Shown piece after piece: positions 9,340-17,354 of a stretch of 64,000 nt of DNA; position 1 is the first letter of the stretch; each line of letters opens with the position of its first letter. The notes under the pieces were generated by a model. That model was not told the DNA's origin, made no database searches, and saw only the letters and a list, made by a program, of their open reading frames with translations. Location: assembly GCF_001713475.1 (NCBI RefSeq), contig NZ_CP016499.1, positions 1,178,001 to 1,242,000 on the forward strand. Reading direction: 5' to 3'. A program made the position numbers and the translations under genes. This DNA comes from Agrobacterium sp. RAC06. Lineage in GTDB: Bacteria > Pseudomonadota > Alphaproteobacteria > Rhizobiales > Rhizobiaceae.

Positions 9340-9665
9340 ATTTCCTACCGTTTCATCCTGAACCTGTCCCAAACGCATACCGCGCCATGGTTAACAAAGC
9401 GCCGCCAGAGAGGCAGGGACATGCATTTCCGGGTTGATCGGAGACTGTTGACGCACCTCCGTTCCTAGCTTCGCCGGTCCCATATCAATATGGCCAATTC
9501 GTGTCACCAAGGGTTGCGTCACGGGAGTGTGTAGATCGAATTCGGGGCTGTCGGCAGCAGGCGGCCCCGTCCAAAGATCGTCGTCGAGACATCGTTCAGG
9601 CCGCTTGCTCGCGCGCGGATTTGCTGATTCCCTCGGATGTGCGCGGTGATTTGCGGGAGGCTTTT
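9340..9665. other. Intergenic region upstream of ldtP
   Basis: About 326 bp between the ldtP start and the likely start of the PcfJ-like gene. It should hold the ldtP promoter and any LdtR site, but I cannot point to a clear operator. The reading frame of the PcfJ-like gene is open back to a GTG at 9501, so the right half may be coding (see that entry) or a decayed 5' end of a longer gene. Confidence 0.4.
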
Positions 9666-10052
9666 ATGGAAGAGGTCGATGACAGTGTGGAGGTGTTCAG
9701 CTTTGAGGATGGGTGGCGCATCGTCGAGCTACTGACCAAATTCGACTACCAACGCGAAGGCGGTTTGATGGGCAATTGCGTCGGCATGTATTACGACGGG
9801 CCTCACACCATCTATTCCCTCCGCAACTCGCTCAACGAACCGAGAGCCAACATTTTGCTTGTGGGCCGAGAGGTCACAGAGGTCGCGGGGCGATACAATA
9901 CGGTTCCCAAACCCAAGTACATAAAACGGGTGAAACGGTTCCTTGCCGAACGCGGCTACACGGTGGCGCCTACAGCGTTTCTCATTACGGAACTGCGGTC
10001 GAGAAACGGGGGACGGATCCAAAACGAGACAAGGCGCTACGGTGCAGGCTGA
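9666..10052 (+). CDS. Short PcfJ-like domain protein
   Basis: About 128 residues from the ATG at 9666, which has a strong ribosome binding site (GGGAGG five bases upstream); the frame is open back to a GTG at 9501. The central part, MGNCVGMYYDGPHTIYSLRN followed by LLVGREVTEVAGRYN and PKPKYIKRVKRFLAERGY, follows the layout of the PcfJ-like domain (a Cys-Val-Gly motif, a short strand pair, then Arg-Gly/Arg-Tyr-Asn and a C-terminal helix). PcfJ-like proteins are usually around 400 residues and occur on plasmids and phages, so this may be a C-terminal remnant. It interrupts the usual ldtP-ldtR neighbourhood, suggesting it arrived by transfer. Function unknown. Confidence 0.6.
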   Translation: MEEVDDSVEVFSFEDGWRIVELLTKFDYQREGGLMGNCVGMYYDGPHTIYSLRNSLNEPRANILLVGREVTEVAGRYNTVPKPKYIKRVKRFLAERGYTVAPTAFLITELRSRNGGRIQNETRRYGAG

Positions 10053-10126
10053 ACCCGCGACCTAGCGCCTTCTCAATGCCACCGCATGACTGGAGGAAAT
10101 GCGTGGGTGTCTCAGCCTCTCGTGGA

Positions 10127-10636
10127 TTAGAGGCGGTACATGATGCTATCGTTCCAGAAGCGGTCGAGGCGCTGCAGAAGCTTGTTCATCTGGGTGAACT
10201 CGTCTGTGCCGATGCCGCCGACCTTCTGGATCGAGCCGATGTGGCGCTCGTAAAGCTTGGCAACAGTCTCGGCGATTTCCTGGCCGGCATCCGTCAGGCT
10301 GATGCGGACCGAGCGACGGTCGACGCGCGAGCGCTGGTGGTTGATGAAGCCGAGGTCGACGAGCTTCTTGACGTTGTAGGAAACGTTCGAGCCCAGATAA
10401 TAACCGCGCGAGCGCAGTTCACCGGCGGTCAGTTCAGAATTGCCGATGTTGAAGAGCAGGAGTGCCTGGACGGCGTTGATGTCGGAGCGACCCTTGCGGT
10501 CGAACTCGTCCTTGATGACGTCGAGAAGGCGGCGGTGAAGACGCTCGACGAGGTGGAGGGATTCGAGGTAGAGCGAACGGATCGCTTCTTCCTGCGGGTC
10601 GAGAGTGGCCGGCTGCGGCTTGAGCTTGGTGTTCAT
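10127..10636 (-). CDS. ldtR: MarR-family regulator LdtR
   Basis: Winged-helix DNA-binding protein of the MarR family, 169 residues from the ATG ending at 10636 (MNTKLKPQPAT). The recognition region reads LTAGELRSRGYYLGSNVSYNVKKLVDLGF, and the wing HQRSRVDRRSVRISLTDAG, both typical of MarR proteins. In Liberibacter and Sinorhizobium the homologue LdtR activates the L,D-transpeptidase gene ldtP and controls osmotic-stress tolerance. The presence of ldtP 670 bp downstream on the same strand supports the assignment. A PcfJ-like gene on the opposite strand lies between them. Confidence 0.88.
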   Translation of the reverse strand: MNTKLKPQPATLDPQEEAIRSLYLESLHLVERLHRRLLDVIKDEFDRKGRSDINAVQALLLFNIGNSELTAGELRSRGYYLGSNVSYNVKKLVDLGFINHQRSRVDRRSVRISLTDAGQEIAETVAKLYERHIGSIQKVGGIGTDEFTQMNKLLQRLDRFWNDSIMYRL

Positions 10637-10768
10637 ATCGGTCTGCCTCACTGTTTTGTTTGGCGGTGTTGGTTTTTTCTCCCGCCTTGGTGAGGACCGT
10701 ATCCAATGCGCATAAAATTCTATTTAAAACGCAGGCTTAACAGAGGCTTACTAAAGCCCAGCCTGCGA

Positions 10769-11206
10769 TCAGGGTAAATCAACCGTTATACGCTCCTGCT
10801 TGTGTCTCCCTTCGAGCCACAACGCCAGGCGGAAAACAACGAAGACGACAAAGACCACCGAATGCATGGTGACGGCGAGCGTGTTGCGGCCGAAGATCTC
10901 CGGCCAGACGGTGAACATCAGCATCTGCCCGCCCGCTGCCAGAAGCCACATCACCGGCCCCCACGAGCCAGCAACCCAGAGGCCGAGGGCGGCGACCGGA
11001 AACACGACCGCAAGCCCTGTGGCCGCCACCCGCCAGGGTGTCGACAAGAGATCGAAGCGGCCGAGGCCGTTCTGGCTGTAGCCGACAAGGAGCGCCCAGT
11101 ACTGCAGACCGAACCACAGGCAGGACAGCGCCACCACGCGCAGAAAGAGCACGAAGATGGTCTCGGTGAGACTGCGAATGGGTGTCTGCGACGAATCAGC
11201 TTCCAT
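10769..11206 (-). CDS. Four-helix membrane protein (DUF6163-like)
   Basis: A 145-residue protein from the ATG ending at 11206 (MEADSSQTPIRSLTETIF). It has four hydrophobic segments: VLFLRVVALSCLWFGLQYWALL, AATGLAVVFPVAALGLWV, WGPVMWLLAAGGQMLMF and VTMHSVVFVVFVVFRLALWL. I recall this type as an uncharacterised Rhizobiales family located beside hemB and ldtR; no catalytic motif is visible. It is divergent from hemB with 184 bp between. The frame is open upstream to 11338 but without a better start. Confidence 0.72.
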   Translation of the reverse strand: MEADSSQTPIRSLTETIFVLFLRVVALSCLWFGLQYWALLVGYSQNGLGRFDLLSTPWRVAATGLAVVFPVAALGLWVAGSWGPVMWLLAAGGQMLMFTVWPEIFGRNTLAVTMHSVVFVVFVVFRLALWLEGRHKQERITVDLP

Positions 11207-11390
11207 GGATGGAAGATAGGCTGGCGACAATGCCTCCGCCAGCACGGCTAGCCGCCCTCCCCTGCTGATGTCAGCCCCTCTGCCAGGCGCCTGCTCAACA
11301 AAACACAGATCACGCATCTTCAGGCTACTGTTTTGCAAGCCCCGGTCGGCGTGCTAATCAGCAGCCGGACAGAGACGAAGGATCGCGATC

Positions 11391-12407
11391 ATGACGGACA
11401 AGACACATCAGGTAGACGACGTCACCGGCCACCGGCGCATGCGCCGCCTGCGCAAGGCCGACTGGCAGCGCCGCATGGTTCTGGAGAACCGCCTGACGGT
11501 CGATGACCTGATCTGGCCGATCTTTGTCGTGCCGGGCTCCGGCATCATGGAGCCGATCGCGGCAATGCCCGGCGTCTTCAGAATGAGCGTCGACAAGGCG
11601 GTCGAGGCTGCCAGGGAAGCGGCCGACCTCGGCATTCCGGCACTCGCGACTTTCCCGAATGTGGAAATGGAGCTGCGCGATCAGACCGGCTCGGAAGTCC
11701 TGAAGGGCAACAACCTCCTCAATCAGGTAACAGCTGCGATCAAGAAGGCGGTTCCCAATATCGGCGTCATCACCGATGTGGCGCTCGACCCATTCACCAG
11801 CCATGGGCATGACGGCATCCTGCGCGACGGTGAAATCGTCAATGACGAGACGGTGGATCAGCTGGTGCGCGCTGCTGTTGCCCAGGCCGATGCCGGGTCC
11901 GACATTATTGCGCCCTCCGACATGATGGATGGCCGTATCGGAGCGATCCGCCGCGGGCTGGATGCCGCCGGTCACCAGAGCGTCGGCATCATGTCCTATG
12001 CCACCAAGTTCGCCTCCTGCTACTACGGCCCTTACCGCGAGGCGATCTCGACCAGCGGCCTTTTGAAGGGTGACAAGAAGACCTATTACATCGACCCGGC
12101 CAACGGCACCGAAGCCGTGCGCGATGCAGCACTCGATGTCGAGGAAGGCGCAGACATGCTGATGGTCAAGCCTGGCCTTCCGTACCTCGACATCTGCTGG
12201 CGCCTCAAGGAAAGCTTCGGGCTTCCTGTCTTTGCCTATCAGGTGTCCGGCGAATACAGCCAGATCAAGGCTGCCGCCGCCAATGGCTGGATCGACGGCG
12301 AGCGCGCCATGCTGGAAACGCTGCTCTGCTTCAAACGGGCCGGCTGCGATGGGATCCTCACCTATTTCGCACCCGAAGTGGCACGTCTTCTGGCCAAACA
12401 GGGCTGA
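11391..12407 (+). CDS. hemB: Delta-aminolevulinic acid dehydratase (porphobilinogen synthase)
   Basis: Condenses two 5-aminolevulinate molecules into porphobilinogen in haem and corrin synthesis. The 338-residue protein has both active-site lysine regions, SYATKFASCYYGP and LMVKPGLPY. The metal site at residues 129-141 reads DVALDPFTSHGHD: aspartates replace the cysteines of the zinc-binding class, marking a Mg/K-dependent type known from rhizobia such as Bradyrhizobium. An AGGATCG segment precedes the ATG. It is monocistronic or leads into the RDD gene 68 bp downstream. Confidence 0.97.
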   Translation: MTDKTHQVDDVTGHRRMRRLRKADWQRRMVLENRLTVDDLIWPIFVVPGSGIMEPIAAMPGVFRMSVDKAVEAAREAADLGIPALATFPNVEMELRDQTGSEVLKGNNLLNQVTAAIKKAVPNIGVITDVALDPFTSHGHDGILRDGEIVNDETVDQLVRAAVAQADAGSDIIAPSDMMDGRIGAIRRGLDAAGHQSVGIMSYATKFASCYYGPYREAISTSGLLKGDKKTYYIDPANGTEAVRDAALDVEEGADMLMVKPGLPYLDICWRLKESFGLPVFAYQVSGEYSQIKAAAANGWIDGERAMLETLLCFKRAGCDGILTYFAPEVARLLAKQG

Positions 12408-12475
12408 GGTTCACGGATTATTGTATTCGGCATCGGGCTCCCCATATCTGAGGCACAACCTCAAAGGAGCCTGAT

Positions 12476-12934
12476 ATGAGCCTCGACAGCAATTCGTCCT
12501 ATGCCGCCCCCGAAGACTGGCGCGCCTATAGCGGCGTGCTTTCGCGGCGCGTCTTTGCCTTCCTCGTCGACTACCTGTTCATCGGCCTCCTCTGGATCCC
12601 GGCGGCCGTGGTGGTCTTCTTTCTCGGCATCCTGACGCTTGGCCTCGGCTGGCTTCTCTATCCGATCCTGTTCTTCGTCGTCGCCGGTCTCTATTTCGGC
12701 ATGTCTCTGGCGGGTCCGTCCCAGTCCACGCCGGGCATGCGGATGATGGGCATTGCCATGGTCCGCCTCGATGGTCGCAAGATCGACTTCGTCACGGCGG
12801 TCGCCCACCTCGCACTGTTCTGGATCCTCAACTCCGTGCTGACGCCGCTCGTGCTTCTCGCCGGCCTGTTCATCGAGCGTTCGCGCCTGGTGCATGACCT
12901 GCTGCTCGGCACGGCTGCGGTACGAACCTACTAA
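12476..12934 (+). CDS. RDD-family membrane protein
   Basis: A 152-residue membrane protein of the RDD family. The N-terminal block YSGVLSRRVFAFLVDYLFIG contains the Arg and Asp residues that name the family, followed by two hydrophobic hairpins. A later STPGMRMMGIAMVRLDGRK segment matches the family pattern of a glycine-methionine loop with a basic stretch. Role unknown; some RDD proteins are proposed ion exchangers. An AAAGGAG site lies 5 bases before the ATG. It follows hemB by 68 bp. Confidence 0.88.
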   Translation: MSLDSNSSYAAPEDWRAYSGVLSRRVFAFLVDYLFIGLLWIPAAVVVFFLGILTLGLGWLLYPILFFVVAGLYFGMSLAGPSQSTPGMRMMGIAMVRLDGRKIDFVTAVAHLALFWILNSVLTPLVLLAGLFIERSRLVHDLLLGTAAVRTY

Positions 12935-12961
12935 GCGTCACAATCTCCTATTGCGACAATG

Positions 12962-12996
12962 CACTCCGGCATCACGCCGGAGTGTTGACCTTTTTC
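12962..12996 (+). terminator. Hairpin terminator after the RDD gene
   Basis: CACTCCGGC (12962-12970) pairs with GCCGGAGTG (12976-12984) around ATCAC; a run of five T follows at 12991-12995. The T run is six bases from the stem, so termination strength is uncertain. Confidence 0.6.
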
Positions 12997-13053
12997 ATTC
13001 TTGCGCCATCCTACTTCTGACAGGTCACGCCAAAGGATTCTCTTCATCCGCAT

Positions 13054-13815
13054 ATGAACACGCAGACCAGCCCCTCCCCACAATTCTACCTGACGGCGCC
13101 TGCGCCGTGCCCGTATCTTTCGGGAGAGATGGAGCGGAAGGTGTTCACCCACCTGGTTGGGCAGCGTGCGACGGAGATGAACGATCTTTTGACACAAGGC
13201 GGTTTCCGTCGGTCTCAAAATATCGCCTATCGCCCGGCCTGCGAATCCTGCCGCGCCTGTGTGTCGGTCCGGGTGCTGGTCAATGAGTTCGAACCGAGCC
13301 GTGGCTTCAAACGCGTCGAGGCCGCCAATACGGATCTGGTTTCCACCGTCTTTCCGGCCCAGCCTTCGACGGAGCAATTCTCTCTCTTCCGCCACTATCT
13401 CGACCATCGGCACCAGAACGGCGGCATGTCGGACATGTCGGCGCTCGACTATGCGATCATGGTCGAGGACAGCCATGTGCAGACGCGGGTCATCGAGTAC
13501 CGGCTGCGCTCACCGGGCGACGGCATCTCGGCCCAGCCGCGGGGAGAACTGATCGCGGTTGCGCTGTCCGACCTGATGAGCGACGGGCTGTCGATGGTCT
13601 ATTCGTTCTACAATCCGGAAATGGAAAAGCGGTCACTCGGCACGATGATGGTGCTCGACCACATTCGCAGGGCCAAGGCGCTCGGCCTGCCGCATGTCTA
13701 TCTCGGCTACTGGGTGCAGGGCTCGAAGAAGATGGGCTACAAGACGCGCTTCCAGCCGCAGGAACACCTGATGAACCAGGGCTGGACACGTTTCCCCCTC
13801 GATTCCGAGGGCTGA
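13054..13815 (+). CDS. bpt: Aspartate/glutamate leucyl-tRNA-protein transferase
   Basis: Transfers leucine from Leu-tRNA to N-terminal Asp or Glu of proteins, marking them for ClpAP degradation (N-degron pathway). The 253-residue protein has the N-terminal cysteine cluster [14 protein letters not shown] near residue 65, and the C-terminal acyltransferase-like block [19 protein letters not shown]. Length and order match bacterial Bpt (ATE1-related) proteins. The ATG at 13054 gives the normal N-terminus ([22 protein letters not shown]). It is convergent with the methyltransferase gene on the other strand. Confidence 0.94.
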   Translation: MNTQTSPSPQFYLTAPAPCPYLSGEMERKVFTHLVGQRATEMNDLLTQGGFRRSQNIAYRPACESCRACVSVRVLVNEFEPSRGFKRVEAANTDLVSTVFPAQPSTEQFSLFRHYLDHRHQNGGMSDMSALDYAIMVEDSHVQTRVIEYRLRSPGDGISAQPRGELIAVALSDLMSDGLSMVYSFYNPEMEKRSLGTMMVLDHIRRAKALGLPHVYLGYWVQGSKKMGYKTRFQPQEHLMNQGWTRFPLDSEG

Positions 13816-13860
13816 ATCCATAAAAAGACGTGGGACGGACGGTCCCATTTCGGGACAGGT

Positions 13861-13894
13861 CAGCCCTTCGCAGCTGGATCGCTGCGAAGGGCTG
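13861..13894. terminator. 14-bp stem hairpin between convergent genes
   Basis: CAGCCCTTCGCAGC (13861-13874) is the exact reverse complement of GCTGCGAAGGGCTG (13881-13894), with a six-base loop. It lies in the gap between bpt (plus) and the methyltransferase gene (minus). Neither side has a U tract, so it may act as a bidirectional RNA 3' end rather than a classical intrinsic terminator. Confidence 0.55.
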
Positions 13895-13901
13895 TCTCAT
13901 A

Positions 13902-14945
13902 TCAGGACAGTTTGCGGATAATGCCGTAGACGATGTTCTTGTTCTGGCCGAAGCGCACGGTGGCTTCGACCGGAAGGTCACCCACGCTACCGTTGATAAT
14001 GCGCCTCATGTCGGTCTCTGAGCGCAACAAAAGCGCCCAATTCATGAAGGTTTCCATGTAGCCATCGACCATGATATCGGTGGCAAAATTGGCAAACAGG
14101 AAAACACCATTAGGCTTGAGCATATTCAAGCAGCGCTGGGTAAGCTTTATGGAAACTTTGTCGTTCAAGTAGTCGTATAGCCCGGCCGCGTACACAAAGT
14201 CGAACTTTCCGAAGTCATGGCGACCGGCAAGAATTCCGCGCACCGAACCATCAACTGCTTCCACGCAGGTACCACCCAAGTCCCGGCTAATCGAACCTAC
14301 ACTGAGTGGATCCTGATCAAGCGCGACCCAACGTTTCAGACGACCTTCCTGTAAGGCAAAAGACCGGTTGGCTTCGCGCAAGTGGCCTGCGGCAATCGTC
14401 AGAACTTCCGCTCCGCTGCCGCGCGAAGAAGCAATTTCATCAACATGTTGGGTGAGAAGATCACGACGCTCGCGGACTGCAACTGATGACGACGCATCCT
14501 TGGTGTAGTTGTAGAGAGCTTTACCCAAAGGCGACGCCCCCGCAATTCTATCGGCAACACTCGGATGCCCGTAGATGAAGTCGAGCAACTGTGCATCCCC
14601 GGAATAACCGCGTGGCTTTTCGAAGGACCAACGAGTGAACGGGTCTTCCAGGAAGTACCTAGCAACCGGATGCTGTTGGGCGATCGGTATCAGCTGCTGC
14701 CAGACGCTGGGCGAATAGCGCTTCCGGATGTCGTGTAGAGAACCTGCAATCCGATGAATGATCTGTCGAGGCTCGGCACCCTGCTCGAATTGCTGCAAAG
14801 CTATTCCGAGGGTGAGGCCCAGCGCCGTGCGGGCTGTCCTTAACTCCTCATCCCTCCATTCCGTACCCGGCGCGACGACATGGGCGGCGATCGCTTCCGG
14901 AGTAATCAAGCTCTCACCGTCGAGTGTAAATCCAGTTTGACTCAT
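13902..14945 (-). CDS. Class I SAM-dependent methyltransferase-like protein
   Basis: A 347-residue protein from the ATG ending at 14945 (MSQTGFTLDGESLI), preferred because GGTGG lies upstream; the frame is open back to 15125. The N-terminal half is helical with no obvious motif (GYSGDAQLLDFIYGHPS). The C-terminal half looks like a Rossmann methyltransferase: EVLTIAAGHLRE in the motif I position but with AAG rather than GxGxG, WVALDQDP as the acidic loop, FDFVYAAGLYDYL and FLFANFATDI later. I recall this architecture in rhizobial proteins annotated as methyltransferases. Substrate unknown. It is divergent from the GGDEF-EAL gene, and the intervening DNA is AT-richer than the surroundings. Confidence 0.72.
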   Translation of the reverse strand: MSQTGFTLDGESLITPEAIAAHVVAPGTEWRDEELRTARTALGLTLGIALQQFEQGAEPRQIIHRIAGSLHDIRKRYSPSVWQQLIPIAQQHPVARYFLEDPFTRWSFEKPRGYSGDAQLLDFIYGHPSVADRIAGASPLGKALYNYTKDASSSVAVRERRDLLTQHVDEIASSRGSGAEVLTIAAGHLREANRSFALQEGRLKRWVALDQDPLSVGSISRDLGGTCVEAVDGSVRGILAGRHDFGKFDFVYAAGLYDYLNDKVSIKLTQRCLNMLKPNGVFLFANFATDIMVDGYMETFMNWALLLRSETDMRRIINGSVGDLPVEATVRFGQNKNIVYGIIRKLS

Positions 14946-15250
14946 ATACCGCACCACCGTGAACAACGAAAACCTCGTTAATACTTCAGTTACCATATGT
15001 GCAGCTGCGAGATTGCGCGACTCGATTTGGTAACTTTTGAGGAGTTTGGTTAACAGCGCGGTGGTCGTCGTCCTGTGACGAGCCGGACCAATGCCTAGAG
15101 ACTTGAAATATGGATACGAAAACACCTGCCGGGTCCTTCGCCGATGCGGATAACGCCGGAATGTTCAGAGAAAGCACGGGTGGATGATGGCTGAGAGACG
15201 GACTAACGGGCCGATCAAGCAAGCATCCCAAACCGGCGCAGTGGAGACCA

Positions 15251-17251
15251 ATGGAACCTTTCATGTCGCACGCTGCCCTCAACGATCTTGAAGCGACTGG
15301 CAAAACCTGCCCAAGCCAAGCGCCGGTCTCGGCGTTGCGTAGGCTGTATCAGACCCATACCGGTCCTGTCCGCGTCACTAGTGCTCGACAGGGCCTGTGG
15401 GTCGCTGTCTTCGTCTACATGCTGTTTTCCGTCAGTGACCTCGTCCTCATCCCGGACGTGGCGTCTGCCACAATCCTCGCCCGCCTCGTGGTAGGCGTGG
15501 GGTCACTTGTAGTCCTTGAGATTTTCTGCTGGGGCAAAGCAAGGGCCAGCGTGATCGAAACGATTTCCGCGGCATCAATCGTGGCAGGATATGTCGTGTG
15601 GTTGCTGCCGGCGCTTCAGACTACGGCTGTCGAGAGTATTCGCCTCTACATGATCTTCGGCACCATTTTCATGATGGGGGCCAACCTCTTTTTCATTTTT
15701 CCGTTCGTGCTGTCGGTCGTTACCTCTGTCGCGGTGTTGGGTATCCTACTTGGCAGTATGCTGGCTATGTTCCCCGGCGATCTGGTCTACGCGATCAATT
15801 TCGGGCTCTTTTACGTTTCCTGCTTCATTTTCACCTCTTACGTGAACTGGAAGCTGAACGGGGAGCGCTACAACGTATTCTTAAACGCGCTTGAAGCGGC
15901 GCACCAACATCGAGAATCGGAAAAACGTGGGCTCGCGCTCGAGCGCCTCTCCAACACTGACTATCTGACTGGCGTCGAAAACCGCCGCGCTGTCGACAAG
16001 CGACTCCGCGACTACTGGAACGACTGGCAGAGCGAAGGCAAGGCCTTTGCTGCGATCTTGGTCGATGTCGACTTCTTCAAGAAATACAACGACTTCTATG
16101 GCCATCAGGCCGGCGACCGCTGCCTGATATTGGTCGCGAGCGTGCTCAACGACACGCTGAAGCCGCTCAATGCATCGGTCGGCCGCTACGGCGGCGAAGA
16201 GTTCATCGTGCTGTCACGCGTCACGGGCCGCGATCAAGTCATGGCGCTTTGCGAGATCATCCGCAGCGCCGTGGAGGGACTGCATCTCGTCCACGACCAG
16301 CGACGTGATGGCCAGGCGGTGGTGACCGTCAGTGTCGGTGCCTCCTATACGCGTCCGCAGAGCGGCCCCAAGCTCGAACGCATCATCAACGAGGCGGACC
16401 GGGCGCTCTATTCGGCCAAGGCGAACGGTCGCAACTGCATCCGGCTGTTCAACCCGAACGATCCTCTGACCAGCGACGACAATGAGAACATCGCGGCGAC
16501 GCTGAGGATGGCGGTCAAGAACGACCTGGTTCATCTCGTCTATCAGCCGATCCAGAACCTTCGCACCGGCCGCATCGAAGCGGTCGAGTCGCTGATGCGG
16601 ATGAAGATGGTCGACGGCACGCCGCTGTCGCCGGCCCAGTTCATCCCGGTCGCCGAGCGCACCGGCGCCATCCTCGATCTCGGCCTCTGGGCGATCCGCC
16701 GGGCCTGCACCGAAGTGCTGGCGACCGGCATAGCGCCGATGGCGAGCGTCAATGTATCGGCCATTCAGCTCAAGTCGCGCGGCTTTGCGCTGGCCGTCTC
16801 TACGATCCTCGAAGAGACCGGCGTTTCCGGTTCGCAGCTCGCCTTCGAGATCACCGAGGGCATCGACATGGAAGGGCAGTCGGATGTCATCCGCTGCATC
16901 ACCGATCTGCAGGCGCTCGGGATCCGCATCTGGCTCGACGACTTCGGCACGGGCTTTGCCGGCCTCTCCTGGCTGCGCCTGTTCCCATTCGACACCGTCA
17001 AGATCGATCGCTCCTTCCTGCAGGACGCCCGCCGTCCGGCAGGGCGCGCCATGCTCGAGGACATCATCCGCCTCATCCGCAATCGCGGCCTGAAGATCCT
17101 GATCGAGGGCCTGGAGACGGCTGACCACGTCGAGCTTATGCACGAACTCGGGATCGAACTCGGCCAGGGCTATTATCTCGGCCGTCCGGTGCCGATCGAC
17201 GAAGTCAAGATCAAGTCCTTTCCGCGACTGGCGAGCGTGTCCGGCCTTTGA
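15251..17251 (+). CDS. Membrane GGDEF-EAL cyclic-di-GMP protein
   Basis: A 666-residue protein: about six transmembrane helices (residues 50-200), a GGDEF domain (about 230-400) and an EAL domain (about 415-655). The GGDEF signature is intact as GGEEF (314-318), with DVDFFKKYNDFYGH upstream. The RxxD inhibitory site expected before it is absent (PLNA instead). In the EAL domain the name motif reads ESL (446-448), but the other catalytic positions are present: NVSAIQL, FEITEG, LDDFGTG, VKIDRSF, EGLET and GQGYYLG. So cyclase activity without product inhibition and phosphodiesterase activity are both possible. GGAG precedes the ATG. It is divergent from the methyltransferase gene; the sensory signal is unknown. 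Confidence 0.9.
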   Translation: MEPFMSHAALNDLEATGKTCPSQAPVSALRRLYQTHTGPVRVTSARQGLWVAVFVYMLFSVSDLVLIPDVASATILARLVVGVGSLVVLEIFCWGKARASVIETISAASIVAGYVVWLLPALQTTAVESIRLYMIFGTIFMMGANLFFIFPFVLSVVTSVAVLGILLGSMLAMFPGDLVYAINFGLFYVSCFIFTSYVNWKLNGERYNVFLNALEAAHQHRESEKRGLALERLSNTDYLTGVENRRAVDKRLRDYWNDWQSEGKAFAAILVDVDFFKKYNDFYGHQAGDRCLILVASVLNDTLKPLNASVGRYGGEEFIVLSRVTGRDQVMALCEIIRSAVEGLHLVHDQRRDGQAVVTVSVGASYTRPQSGPKLERIINEADRALYSAKANGRNCIRLFNPNDPLTSDDNENIAATLRMAVKNDLVHLVYQPIQNLRTGRIEAVESLMRMKMVDGTPLSPAQFIPVAERTGAILDLGLWAIRRACTEVLATGIAPMASVNVSAIQLKSRGFALAVSTILEETGVSGSQLAFEITEGIDMEGQSDVIRCITDLQALGIRIWLDDFGTGFAGLSWLRLFPFDTVKIDRSFLQDARRPAGRAMLEDIIRLIRNRGLKILIEGLETADHVELMHELGIELGQGYYLGRPVPIDEVKIKSFPRLASVSGL

Positions 17252-17354
17252 GGGCGAGTGCTGATTGACCCCAGAATTGGACGATCGACACCTCTGCGTT
17301 TCCTGAACGAAATCAGTAGTATCCGGCCAGATTCCAATCTGGACGGATACACGC

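Noticed and set aside
15251..15267. 17-base string CAATGGAACCTTTCATG shared with 4793-4809
   Set aside because: Considered as a repeated EcfG promoter or mobile repeat. The second copy overlaps the start codon of the GGDEF-EAL gene, the flanks differ, and one 17-base match is not far from chance in 64 kb.
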